This document shows, in pieces, positions 1-5,896 of a stretch of 6,049 bases of DNA. The position numbers and the translations under genes were made by a program. Each line of letters starts with the position of its first letter. Positions within the stretch are counted from its first letter, which is position 1. Under the pieces are notes generated by a model. The model did no database searches. It had not been told where the DNA came from and saw nothing but the letters and a program-made list of their open reading frames with translations. The DNA is from JAIBBG01 sp031417525 (GTDB lineage: Bacteria > Bacteroidota > Bacteroidia > Flavobacteriales_D > Sanyastnellaceae). The stretch covers positions 1-6,049 of the forward strand of contig JANOVT010000066.1 of NCBI GenBank assembly GCA_031417525.1, written 5' to 3'.

Positions 1-1886
1 CCTATCAATGGAAAGTGAATGGAGTGAATGTGGGAACAAACTCTTCTTCCTACACTTCGACGACCATCACCAGCGGTCAAGTGGTGACATGCGTTATGAC
101 ATCCAACTTGCCTGGCGCTACAGGTAGTCCGGCAACATCGAATAGCATTACCATGACCATTAATTCTGCTGCTACTCCAGCTGTTTCGATTGCACTGACA
201 AGCGGAAGCAATCCATCCTGTGCAGGAGCATCCACCACATTTACTGCTACACCAACAAACGGAGGAACACCATCCTATCAATGGAAAGTGAATGGCGCAA
301 ACGTGGGAACGAATAGTTCAACCTACACCACGACTTCTTTAACCAACGGACAAATAGTATCGTGTGTGATGACTTCGTCACTTGCATGTGCAAGTCCTAC
401 GACAGCAACAAGTAACAGCATCACAATGACCATCAACGCATCGGTGACACCTTCTGTGAGCATTGCAATTACTTCCGGTACCAACCCAAGTGCTTCCGGT
501 GCATCAGTCACATTCACTGCAACTCCTACCAACGGAGGAACAACACCAGCCTATCAGTGGAAAGTAAATGGCACGAATACAGGAACAAACTCAGCAACAT
601 TCACCACAACAACCCTGACGAATGGACAGATCGTAACATGTGTGCTCACGTCGAACGCAACGTGTGCTGTGCCTGCCACAGCGACAAGCAATGGTATCAC
701 GATGACCATCACAGGAGGATTGGTATATTGTTCAGGCACAACAACCACAACAACCTATGAGCGCATCACGAATGTGACCATCGGAACGATCAACAACACG
801 ACAACCAATTCGTCGTACTCTGACTATTCAGCACTATCTACCAACGTATCAGTTGGTATTGCATCTTCCATCACAGTCACATTGGGAAGTGCATACGCGA
901 GCGACCAGGTCTTGATCTGGGTAGACTGGAATCGTGATTATGACTTCTTAGATGCAGGAGAAAGTGTTTACACATCCGCAGCGGGTGTGGGGCCATTTAC
1001 TACAAACATCACACCTCCTGCCGGAACAACCAACGGAGCAACCAGAATGCGTATTCGTTTGACCGATTCCGCTTCAGGACCCAATTTCACTTCCTGTGGT
1101 GTTTCTACCTATGGTGAAGTCGAAGATTATACATTAACTGTTGTGACCGGTGCTATCACTTATTGTGCAGCCGGCACTACCACGATTACGTATGAATACA
1201 TCAGCAACGTGACTATGGGAAGTATCAACAACACAACTGCTGCATCATCTTATTCTAATTATTCTGCAACATCGACGAACGTTGTTGCTGGCGCAGGCAC
1301 AGCCATTTCTGTTGCTATCGGTAACGGATACACCAGTGACCGGGTATTGATCTGGTGTGACTGGAATCGCAATGGCACATTGACAGATGCCGGAGAAGCA
1401 GTCTATGTATCAGCTACAGGTGTTGGTCCACATTCAACCACGATAACTCCACCAGCTGGTACAACGACCGGATTGGTAAGAATGCGCATCCGACTCACCG
1501 ACACAGGTTCTGGTCCAAATGTGACACCATGTGGAAATTCATCTTACGGTGAAGTGGAAGATTATTCTTTGAATGTTGTGGCAGCATCTGAAATGGCGAA
1601 CAACACCATTGAACCTACTCGTGATCTACAACCGGTGTTTGATTTCCGTCAAACAGAACAACTCGAGATTTTCCCTAATCCAAACAGAGGAGTATTCACA
1701 GTTAAATCTGTAAATCCCGGAACATACTATTTGATGAATGAAACAGGACAACTCGTTCAAACCATTTCATTGAATGCAGAGAACAATTACCGCGTGAATG
1801 TGGAAGGAATCAGCAATGGATTTTATATCCTTTCCGGACAAAATAAATTCGGTATTGTGAAACAGAAAATTGTGGTGACGAATTAA
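1..1886 (+). CDS. T9SS-secreted Ig-like/GEVED repeat protein, 5' truncated
   Basis: This is the 3' part of a long cell-surface or secreted protein. The frame is open from the window edge (first full codon at 3, reading YQWK), so the true start lies upstream and the GTG at 15 is not a start. Numbering from that GTG, the domains are: remains of one Ig-like unit (to about 50), two full Ig-like units (about 51-142 and 143-235) with the YQWKVNG core, two GEVED domains (about 238-377 and 383-522) ending in GEVEDY at 367 and 512, a short linker, and a T9SS type A sorting domain (550-623) opening LEIFPNPNRG. Each GEVED domain has an acidic DWNR...DAGE loop (304-316 and 449-461) that may bind calcium, and a Cys pair that may form a disulfide. 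The family role is export by the Por/T9SS machinery and surface attachment or release; adhesion is inferred and the ligand is unknown. TAA stop at 1884, followed by a strong terminator. Confidence 0.92.
   Translation, partial: YQWKVNGVNVGTNSSSYTSTTITSGQVVTCVMTSNLPGATGSPATSNSITMTINSAATPAVSIALTSGSNPSCAGASTTFTATPTNGGTPSYQWKVNGANVGTNSSTYTTTSLTNGQIVSCVMTSSLACASPTTATSNSITMTINASVTPSVSIAITSGTNPSASGASVTFTATPTNGGTTPAYQWKVNGTNTGTNSATFTTTTLTNGQIVTCVLTSNATCAVPATATSNGITMTITGGLVYCSGTTTTTTYERITNVTIGTINNTTTNSSYSDYSALSTNVSVGIASSITVTLGSAYASDQVLIWVDWNRDYDFLDAGESVYTSAAGVGPFTTNITPPAGTTNGATRMRIRLTDSASGPNFTSCGVSTYGEVEDYTLTVVTGAITYCAAGTTTITYEYISNVTMGSINNTTAASSYSNYSATSTNVVAGAGTAISVAIGNGYTSDRVLIWCDWNRNGTLTDAGEAVYVSATGVGPHSTTITPPAGTTTGLVRMRIRLTDTGSGPNVTPCGNSSYGEVEDYSLNVVAASEMANNTIEPTRDLQPVFDFRQTEQLEIFPNPNRGVFTVKSVNPGTYYLMNETGQLVQTISLNAENNYRVNVEGISNGFYILSGQNKFGIVKQKIVVTN
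3..713 (+). repeat. Tandem Ig-like repeat units (about 91-92 codons)
   Basis: The YQWK codons begin at 3, 276 and 552, giving periods of 273 and 276 bases, and the flanking phrases (TFTATPTNGG, LTNGQIV-C, TATSNSITMTI) recur at the same spacing. The DNA is also conserved, with the bases around the YQWKVNG codons of units 1 and 2 identical. This points to recent duplication or ongoing homogenisation. The array continues upstream of the window, so the total copy number is unknown. Confidence 0.9.
726..1577 (+). repeat. Tandem duplication encoding two GEVED domains
   Basis: Two copies of one domain are offset by exactly 435 bases (145 codons), with no insertion or deletion between the YC start (726 and 1161), the DWN loop (924 and 1359) and the GEVEDY end (1113 and 1548). 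The protein is clearly similar but not identical. Copy 1 has the more acidic loop (DWNRDYDFLDAGE) while copy 2 reads DWNRNGTLTDAGE, so metal binding may be weaker there. Confidence 0.88.
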
Positions 1887-1907
1887 TTTTTCTTTTAAAT
1901 AAAATTG

Positions 1908-1939
1908 AAAAGGCTTCCATCTGGGAGCCTTTTCTTTTT
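1908..1939 (+). terminator. Rho-independent terminator of the T9SS protein gene
   Basis: The arms 1908-1918 (AAAAGGCTTCC) and 1923-1933 (GGGAGCCTTTT) form an 11-bp stem with one G-T wobble and a 4-base loop, followed by CTTTTT. It begins 21 bases after the TAA stop. The leading A run also gives a short T tract on the opposite strand, so it may work in both directions between these convergent genes. Confidence 0.9.
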
Positions 1940-1948
1940 GAGGTAACA

Positions 1949-2222
1949 TATCCTGATCTGTTCTCGCAGATTTGCGCGGATTTAAGCAGATTTGCGCAGA
2001 TTTTTTTTTAATTCAGCCGTTTGATGGATGAATGCATGAATTTGATATATAGCTTAATCTTTTACTGGATTTACGTATACTTCGAAAGTCAAAATCTGTA
2101 GAATAAATCTGCGCAAATCTGCTTAAATCCGTGCAAATCTGCGAGAACAAAAAGGCCGTAGGCCGCTTCTGCAACAATCCGCAACTCTATCTACTACGAT
2201 GTGGCGAGAACTGATCAGGATA
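1949..2222. repeat. Nested inverted-repeat island of GCAGATTTGCGC units
   Basis: The inner arms 1959-2003 and 2105-2149 are 45 bases each and match as reverse complements except for one position, separated by 101 bases. Each arm is itself built of a 20-base tandem unit (GCAGATTTGCGC plus a GATTT-type tail; copies start at 1966 and 1986). Outer arms 1949-1967 and 2204-2222 match at 18 of 19 bases and share the GTTCTCGC edge of the inner arm. No flanking direct repeat and no ORF were seen. Repeats of this look are common between Bacteroidota genes. The origin is unknown: a non-autonomous mobile element or a bidirectional terminator-like structure are both possible. Confidence 0.85.
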
Positions 2223-2302
2223 CCTTTCAGAACATGGTTTGCATTGAGCGATTTTATGTTGAAGCTAATTACCTGAATCCATAATGCACTCTGCATCTAT
2301 CA

Positions 2303-2339
2303 AACAAGGGGTAAGAATCTAGTCTTCGCCCCATTTGTT
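2303..2339 (-). terminator. Weak hairpin downstream of the secreted MORN-like gene
   Basis: GGGG (2308-2311) pairs with CCCC (2329-2332), with AAGA (2313-2316)/TCTT (2323-2326) above and AACAA/TTGTT below, separated by small bulges. It lies about 30 bases past the TAA of the - strand gene, where a terminator is expected. The run after it on the - strand is only TTGTTTG, so it would be a poor intrinsic terminator. Confidence 0.3.
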
Positions 2340-2369
2340 CAATTTCACAAACAATATAAATGGACACCC

Positions 2370-4040
2370 TTATTCCTTCACGAGTTCTTCCTTCCTCTCA
2401 GGCAAGATGAATTTTTCAATCCTATATAACAGACCCGTTTCATCCAAATACTTCCACTCTCCTATTCTCCTGTTTTCGTGATTGTATGAACCGTAAGATT
2501 TAATCTTCGGCTTTGGTAATGGCACGTTTGCCCAATCATAAAATAGGATACCTTCAGAATCAACGGACAGTTCATGATAGGTAACCGCATAATGAACATA
2601 ATCTTCTTGATTATATCCATAAAAATGCTTGAGTATATTGTTGGAGTATTGAACGCAGATTGAATCAAAGCCAGAAGGATTAGGAGATTCAAAAATGGAA
2701 ACATCACCCAATAAAGCAAATCCAAAATGAGGGAAATCCTGAGCCAGCATTTTTGTCATCGACATTGGAGTGTTTGATGCTGAATCTTCACTTCCATACT
2801 CCTTGTAATAAACCCAATCACCTTCCTTTTTGTACTCGACGAGCGGTGGTGTATTATAAAGTGCTGGTAATGATGAATAACGTGATCTTCCTCCTTGACC
2901 GAAAATATCATTTATTGAGACCCGATTGTCGCGCGCAGCAATGGCCGCATCGTTCAATGCAGTAAGTTCGATGTTTTGAAACCACATCAGATTTCCCGGA
3001 TTGTGAATTCGCTCATGACCAGTTGCCAATAAACTTCCGGTGGTAGTGTACACTTCCGTCCATACCTGCACTGAATCAATTGGTTTGCGAATCCAGGTAA
3101 GTGAATTTTCCAGATCATAGTTCGTCTTTGTCACAGCCTTTCCGTCTTTAAAGAGAATTTCTTCAATCAGTTTTCCCTCGCGACTGAAGCGTTTGCGAAC
3201 ACCATTCAGTTTGTCGTTGCGCCAATTTTCGGTACGACATAAATTATTGGTTCCTTGATAGTATTCCATCCACTGACCGGTGCGTTTATCGTTTTCATAA
3301 TAACCCACAATCCATGGCAACTCGCTGCTGTAGTTTTGTTCCCAGCGCCCATTGAGATGTCCGTTTTTGCCTTCACCTTTACACCACACATGGCGCTCCG
3401 CTTCTGATGCACCGCGACCTGTTCCGTCATTTTCGAAATAGGCCGTAAACTGTCCCGGCTTTTGTGGAATCTCATATTTGTTTAATGCAATAAAAGCATC
3501 AGCCGGATAAAAATCGTAAGCACCCTGGATCAGTTTTAGTTCTTCCAAAGACAATCCGCTCGTTTCCTGCCAATTCAGAAGTTCATGAAAGTGGATGTCC
3601 TTTACCCATGCGTAATTATCGGATGCGGAAATCTCTCTTGCCAATGCTTCATAACCTGTTTGCTGCAACAGATAACCCACAGCGCAATGTGTGTTGTTGT
3701 GATCGATAAAAACGGGAATACGTTCCTTACAATCCTTGTTGATCGGAAAATTTCCTGCAAGACGATATTCGTCCAGCAGATTGATCAACAAAACTCTTGA
3801 TTCATATTGATCTATATTCAATTGATCAACCGGATTGCTGTTCAAAATAGGAATCACACATCCAAGATGTGCCTGAACATATTCAGCATCGGAATGAAAG
3901 TGTCGTGCTTCACCGACTGGTGCCTGTGACGAGTATTTTTTCCAATTGAAATTGAAAGTGCAAAGTTGGTCATAGAAGTTTTCTGCAGTGATCTGCTGCA
4001 CGACGAGCAGAAGCAGTATTGAGGTGAATTGTTTTTTCAT
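2370..4040 (-). CDS. Exported protein with MORN-like repeats, function unknown
   Basis: The start is placed at ATG 4038-4040, not the upstream in-frame codon at 4118, because only this one begins with a signal peptide (MKKQFTSILLLLVVQQITA, likely cut before EN) and a possible promoter lies between the two. The protein has 556 residues. Residues 107-176 hold a compact block (PVFIDHNNTHCAVGYLLQQTG, then W-x4-SGLSLEELKLIQ-x2-Y) resembling a block I recall from other uncharacterised exported proteins; I cannot name it. Residues 246-301 (GYYENDKRTGQWMEYY; NDKLNGVRKRFSREGK) and about 516-546 (NHENRRIGEWKYLDETG) resemble MORN_2/YwqK-type repeats. There is no lipobox Cys, no further membrane helix and no T9SS sorting domain, so a periplasmic or outer-membrane-associated location is inferred. 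It is a monocistronic gene convergent with the T9SS protein gene. Stop is TAA. No enzymatic motif was recognised. Confidence 0.82.
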   Translation of the reverse strand: MKKQFTSILLLLVVQQITAENFYDQLCTFNFNWKKYSSQAPVGEARHFHSDAEYVQAHLGCVIPILNSNPVDQLNIDQYESRVLLINLLDEYRLAGNFPINKDCKERIPVFIDHNNTHCAVGYLLQQTGYEALAREISASDNYAWVKDIHFHELLNWQETSGLSLEELKLIQGAYDFYPADAFIALNKYEIPQKPGQFTAYFENDGTGRGASEAERHVWCKGEGKNGHLNGRWEQNYSSELPWIVGYYENDKRTGQWMEYYQGTNNLCRTENWRNDKLNGVRKRFSREGKLIEEILFKDGKAVTKTNYDLENSLTWIRKPIDSVQVWTEVYTTTGSLLATGHERIHNPGNLMWFQNIELTALNDAAIAARDNRVSINDIFGQGGRSRYSSLPALYNTPPLVEYKKEGDWVYYKEYGSEDSASNTPMSMTKMLAQDFPHFGFALLGDVSIFESPNPSGFDSICVQYSNNILKHFYGYNQEDYVHYAVTYHELSVDSEGILFYDWANVPLPKPKIKSYGSYNHENRRIGEWKYLDETGLLYRIEKFILPERKEELVKE

Positions 4041-4059
4041 GTTGTTGTTGATTTGAGAC

Positions 4060-4090
4060 CAAAGTTGTGCGAATGGCATCGGCTTCAAAA
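4060..4090 (-). promoter_or_regulatory. Possible Bacteroidota-type promoter of the secreted MORN-like gene
   Basis: Read on the - strand, TTTTG (4090-4086) is followed after 18 bases by CAACTTTG (4067-4060), close to the Bacteroidota -33 TTTG / -7 TAnnTTTG pattern but with CA in place of TA. It would give a short leader of roughly 15 bases before the ATG at 4040 and fits the downstream start choice. The match is imperfect. Confidence 0.35.
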
Positions 4091-4100
4091 GGAGGACTTG

Positions 4101-4128
4101 GTGAAAGGAGTTTTTCACTTCGTGAAAG
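4101..4128. repeat. Overlapping GTGAAA/TTTCAC hairpins upstream of the - strand gene
   Basis: GTGAAA occurs at 4101 and 4122 with TTTCAC between them at 4113-4118, so the middle arm can pair with either side (TTTCAC-TTC-GTGAAA is a perfect 6-bp stem). It lies just upstream of the candidate promoter, where a regulator could bind. No protein is suggested by the sequence. Confidence 0.3.
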
Positions 4129-4262
4129 CAGGTTAGCTGACCTAGATGATTGATTGAATCAATTTTTTTTCAGCATTGATCACATTCGTCGGAAAAGCGG
4201 TTTTGAGTCGATAGGCTTGAATCAACGGAAGAATTTGTGATTCGCACTTTTTTGAAACTACA

Positions 4263-4270
4263 AAGTTTTA
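4263..4270 (+). repeat. Left 8-bp direct repeat (target-site duplication)
   Basis: AAGTTTTA directly abuts the left terminal inverted repeat of the 425-bp element. The same 8 bases occur at 4696-4703 directly abutting the right end, as expected when transposition duplicates a staggered target cut. Confidence 0.8.
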
Positions 4271-4695
4271 AATGATTGTCCGCAAGACTGCCCTTTTGCT
4301 GGTAAAATGAACACTAATTACTTTCCATTCTTTTTCTTATCGCAAGGTTTTATTCGGTTTATTGCGTTAATACCTTCTTTCTTTTTTTCTTGAAAAAAAA
4401 AGAAAGAAAAAATTCAAGGCTGTTGCGAAAATTCTTGAAATCCACGTCACTTCCGGGCCAGGCAAACCCAATCCCTTCGGGACTCGCTTTTTCAAAAATG
4501 GTTTACCAGTCTTTGAACATTGGATTTAATCTTGACATTTTTGAAATCGCTCGTCAAACATGGGTTTGTCTTTTGCCCGTTCCCGAAACTTCGGGATCGG
4601 GATTTCTACGGATTTTCGCAAAGGCCATTCCCCAACCGCGGAGCGCATCTTTTGTCCTCGTTGAATGGACCGGGGGATGATTGCGGACAAACATT
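4271..4695. mobile_element. 425-bp MITE/foldback-like non-autonomous element
   Basis: The ends are 15-base inverted repeats, left AATGATTGTCCGCAA (4271-4285) and right TTGCGGACAAACATT (4681-4695), matching at 14 of 15 positions and flanked exactly by the direct repeat AAGTTTTA. Inside are further inverted pairs: 29-base imperfect arms 4418-4446 and 4598-4626, and perfect 11-base arms TTTCAAAAATG (4490-4500) and CATTTTTGAAA (4536-4546), so much of the element can fold back on itself. It also carries an A/T-rich hairpin (4375-4408) and a TCCCGA/TCGGGA hairpin (4581-4596). It encodes no recognisable transposase, so it would need to be mobilised in trans. An 8-bp duplication occurs in several IS families; the ends do not let me name one. 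Confidence 0.8.
4375..4408. repeat. A/T-rich perfect hairpin inside the mobile element
   Basis: Arms 4375-4388 (TTCTTTC then a T run) and 4395-4408 (A run then GAAAGAA) pair over 14 bp around a 6-base loop CTTGAA. The same CTTGAA (4389-4394) is also complementary to TTCAAG at 4413-4418, so two alternative folds compete. There is no GC core, so it is not a typical terminator. Confidence 0.65.
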
Positions 4696-4703
4696 AAGTT
4701 TTA
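4696..4703 (+). repeat. Right 8-bp direct repeat (target-site duplication)
   Basis: AAGTTTTA begins at the base after the right terminal inverted repeat and is identical to 4263-4270. Confidence 0.8.
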
Positions 4704-4766
4704 TTTTACTCTTCTGCGCGCACGACATTTCGAATGGAGAAACCGATAAGTATGATGAACGTAGAT

Positions 4767-4927
4767 TTAAGAGCCTTCGGTTTCACCAAGAACACCAAGC
4801 GCGGAGCTTCCAATTTAGTTTCTTGCGGAAGCGCACAGACGAAATTTCAGAATTCGAGAAAATTTTCTTTGTGCCTTTTGTGCGGTTTTTCTTTGAGTTC
4901 TTTGTGGTTTCAAGCCTATGCTCTCAA
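4767..4927. repeat. Degenerate inverted island of CACAAAG/CACCAAG-type repeats
   Basis: The left side (4781-4799) reads TTTCACCAAGAACACCAAG. The right side (about 4864-4912), read as reverse complement, contains CCACAAAGAACTCAAAG and a further GCACAAAAGGCACAAAG, the widespread intergenic repeat type of Bacteroidota and other phyla. The outer parts also share AGAGC in inverted orientation (4770-4774 and the complement near 4919-4923). The centre contains a GCTTCC/GGAAGC pair (4806-4811 and 4827-4832). Arms are diverged, so this is an old or mosaic copy. Confidence 0.6.
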
Positions 4928-5119
4928 AGCCATTAATCAGAAAAAATCTTTCGCATAAAGTGTCGTCGCCGACAAACTTTTTCAACATAAATTCTTCTTC
5001 CCACGACATTTTCAATTCTGGAAAAAGACAAATCACCTATTCAATCTGTTCATTCTCAACAACGGCTTGAAACTTATCAACGTGCTGTCCACAAAGTACG
5101 TGTGTACAACTTTGGAGGG

Positions 5120-5147
5120 CGTGAAACCGTGAAACACCTTGTTTCAC
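5120..5147 (+). promoter_or_regulatory. Tandem CGTGAAAC plus inverted GTTTCAC hairpin at the hydrolase start
   Basis: CGTGAAAC occurs twice in tandem (5120-5127 and 5128-5135) and GTTTCAC follows at 5141-5147. GTGAAACA (5129-5136) and TGTTTCAC (5140-5147) form a perfect 8-bp stem with a 3-base loop. The hairpin covers the only in-frame alternative start (TTG 5139), so it could hide initiation or act as an operator; it may equally be a minor repeat. No regulator is identified. Confidence 0.35.
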
Positions 5148-5846
5148 TATACTTTCGTTCCCATCAAGACAACCTACACATACCTCGGTCACAGCACATT
5201 TCTCATAGAAATGGACGGTACAAGGATCATTTTCGATCCTTTTATTTCGCCAAATCCGCTCGCAAAAGATGTGGACGTCGACGCACTCAAATGTGACTAC
5301 ATCATTCTCTCGCATGCTCATTTAGACCATACGGCGGATGTCTAAACCATCGCCAAAAACAACAACGCTATCATCGTTTCGAACTATGAGATAGCCACTT
5401 ATTACGGAATGAAAAAGCATCGCTACCATCCGATGAATACCGGTGGACAGTGGGACTTTGGAAAGTTTCGCGTTAAAGCCATGAATGCCGTGCACAGCAG
5501 TGTGTTTTCTGATGGCACTTATGGCGGCAATCCGAATGGTTACATCATCAGCAACAGCGAAACGAGTTTCTATTATTCGGGTGATACGGCTCTCACTCTG
5601 GATATGCAACTGATCGGTTCCTATCACAAAATTGATCGCGCGTTTTTATGTATGGGCGACAATTTCACCATGGGACCCGATGATGCGATGATCGCTTCGG
5701 ATTTTATTCGATGCAATCAGATTACGGGAATGCATTTCGATACATTCCCTTACATCAAATTGAGCCACGAAGAAGTATTTAAGAAATATGAAAACGCAGG
5801 TAAAAAACTGATCCTGCCGGAGATAGACAAAACATACGATCTCTGA
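5139..5846 (+). pseudogene. UPF0173-type metal-dependent hydrolase (MBL fold), in-frame stop
   Basis: The homology spans the whole family length (about 225-235 residues) in a single frame interrupted by one TAA at 5343-5345. Numbering from TTG 5139, it has YLGHSTFLIE (15-24), IIFDPFISPN (30-39), the metal motif HAHLDH (59-64), then the stop at 69, HPMNTGG (97-103), NAVHSS (116-121), GDTALTLDM (148-156), GDNFTMG (173-179) and MHFDTFPYIK (198-207). The usual metal ligands (H59, H61, D63, H64, H119, D149, H199) are all present. The family usually reads ADVE-x-IAK here, so TAA is one base from GAA (Glu) or CAA (Gln). No ATG precedes the conserved region: TTG 5139 is weak, and ATC at 5163, just where family proteins begin (MK-x-TYLGHS), looks like a lost ATG. 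An in-frame TGA lies at 5130. The substrate of this family is largely unknown. It is probably co-transcribed with parA, which starts 50 bases after its TGA. Confidence 0.85.
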
Positions 5847-5896
5847 AAAATAAAGAGACTCGTTCACTAGTTAAGCAACCAAGTCAATAAAATAAC

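Larger units (their letters stand above)
4041..5138. other. About 1.1-kb intergenic region without a credible gene
   Basis: Reading frames here (for example 4390-4680, 4520-4936 and 4815-5036 on the - strand) run across repeats, have low-complexity products, and show no recognisable domain. The content is instead: promoter region of the - strand gene (4041-4130), an unassigned stretch (4131-4262), the 425-bp inverted-repeat element with flanking direct repeats (4263-4703), an unassigned stretch (4704-4766), an inverted CACAAAG-type island (4767-4927), and about 190 bases upstream of the hydrolase (4928-5119) in which I see only a weak -7-like ACAACTTTGG at 5106-5115. Confidence 0.7.

Noticed and set aside
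1959..2149. The 45-base inverted repeats as a CRISPR array
   Set aside because: There are only two copies in opposite orientation with a 101-base spacer, not regular direct repeats, and no cas genes are present.
4087..4136. GGAGG followed by GTG at 4101, an 11-codon + strand leader peptide
   Set aside because: It ends at once in TAG, has no gene downstream to regulate, and Bacteroidota rarely rely on such a Shine-Dalgarno sequence.
4149..4170. ATTGAT/ATCAAT hairpin followed by a T run as a + strand terminator
   Set aside because: The stem is only 6 bp, purely weak with one G-C pair per arm, and no + strand gene ends upstream of it.
4390..4936. Two overlapping + strand reading frames of 96 and 138 codons as possible genes
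   Set aside because: They run through the inverted-repeat element and the CACAAAG-type island; the products are rich in Phe and low in complexity (for example FFVPFVRFFFEFFVV, a translation of the repeat) and show no domain.
4815..5036. - strand frame of 73 codons as a small gene
   Set aside because: Its C-terminal half (KPQRTQRKTAQKAQ) is simply the translated CACAAAG-type repeat, and the N-terminal half is too short to support coding.
5074..5097. DnaA-box-like words (TTATCAACG, TGTCCACAA) upstream of the hydrolase and parA, as an origin
   Set aside because: Both differ from TTATCCACA at two positions, there are only two of them, and no AT-rich unwinding element or dnaA gene is present.
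5409..5846. Independent shorter gene starting at ATG 5409 after the stop in the hydrolase
   Set aside because: It would lack the HAHLDH metal site and the N-terminal half of the fold; it is the continuation of the interrupted gene in the same frame.
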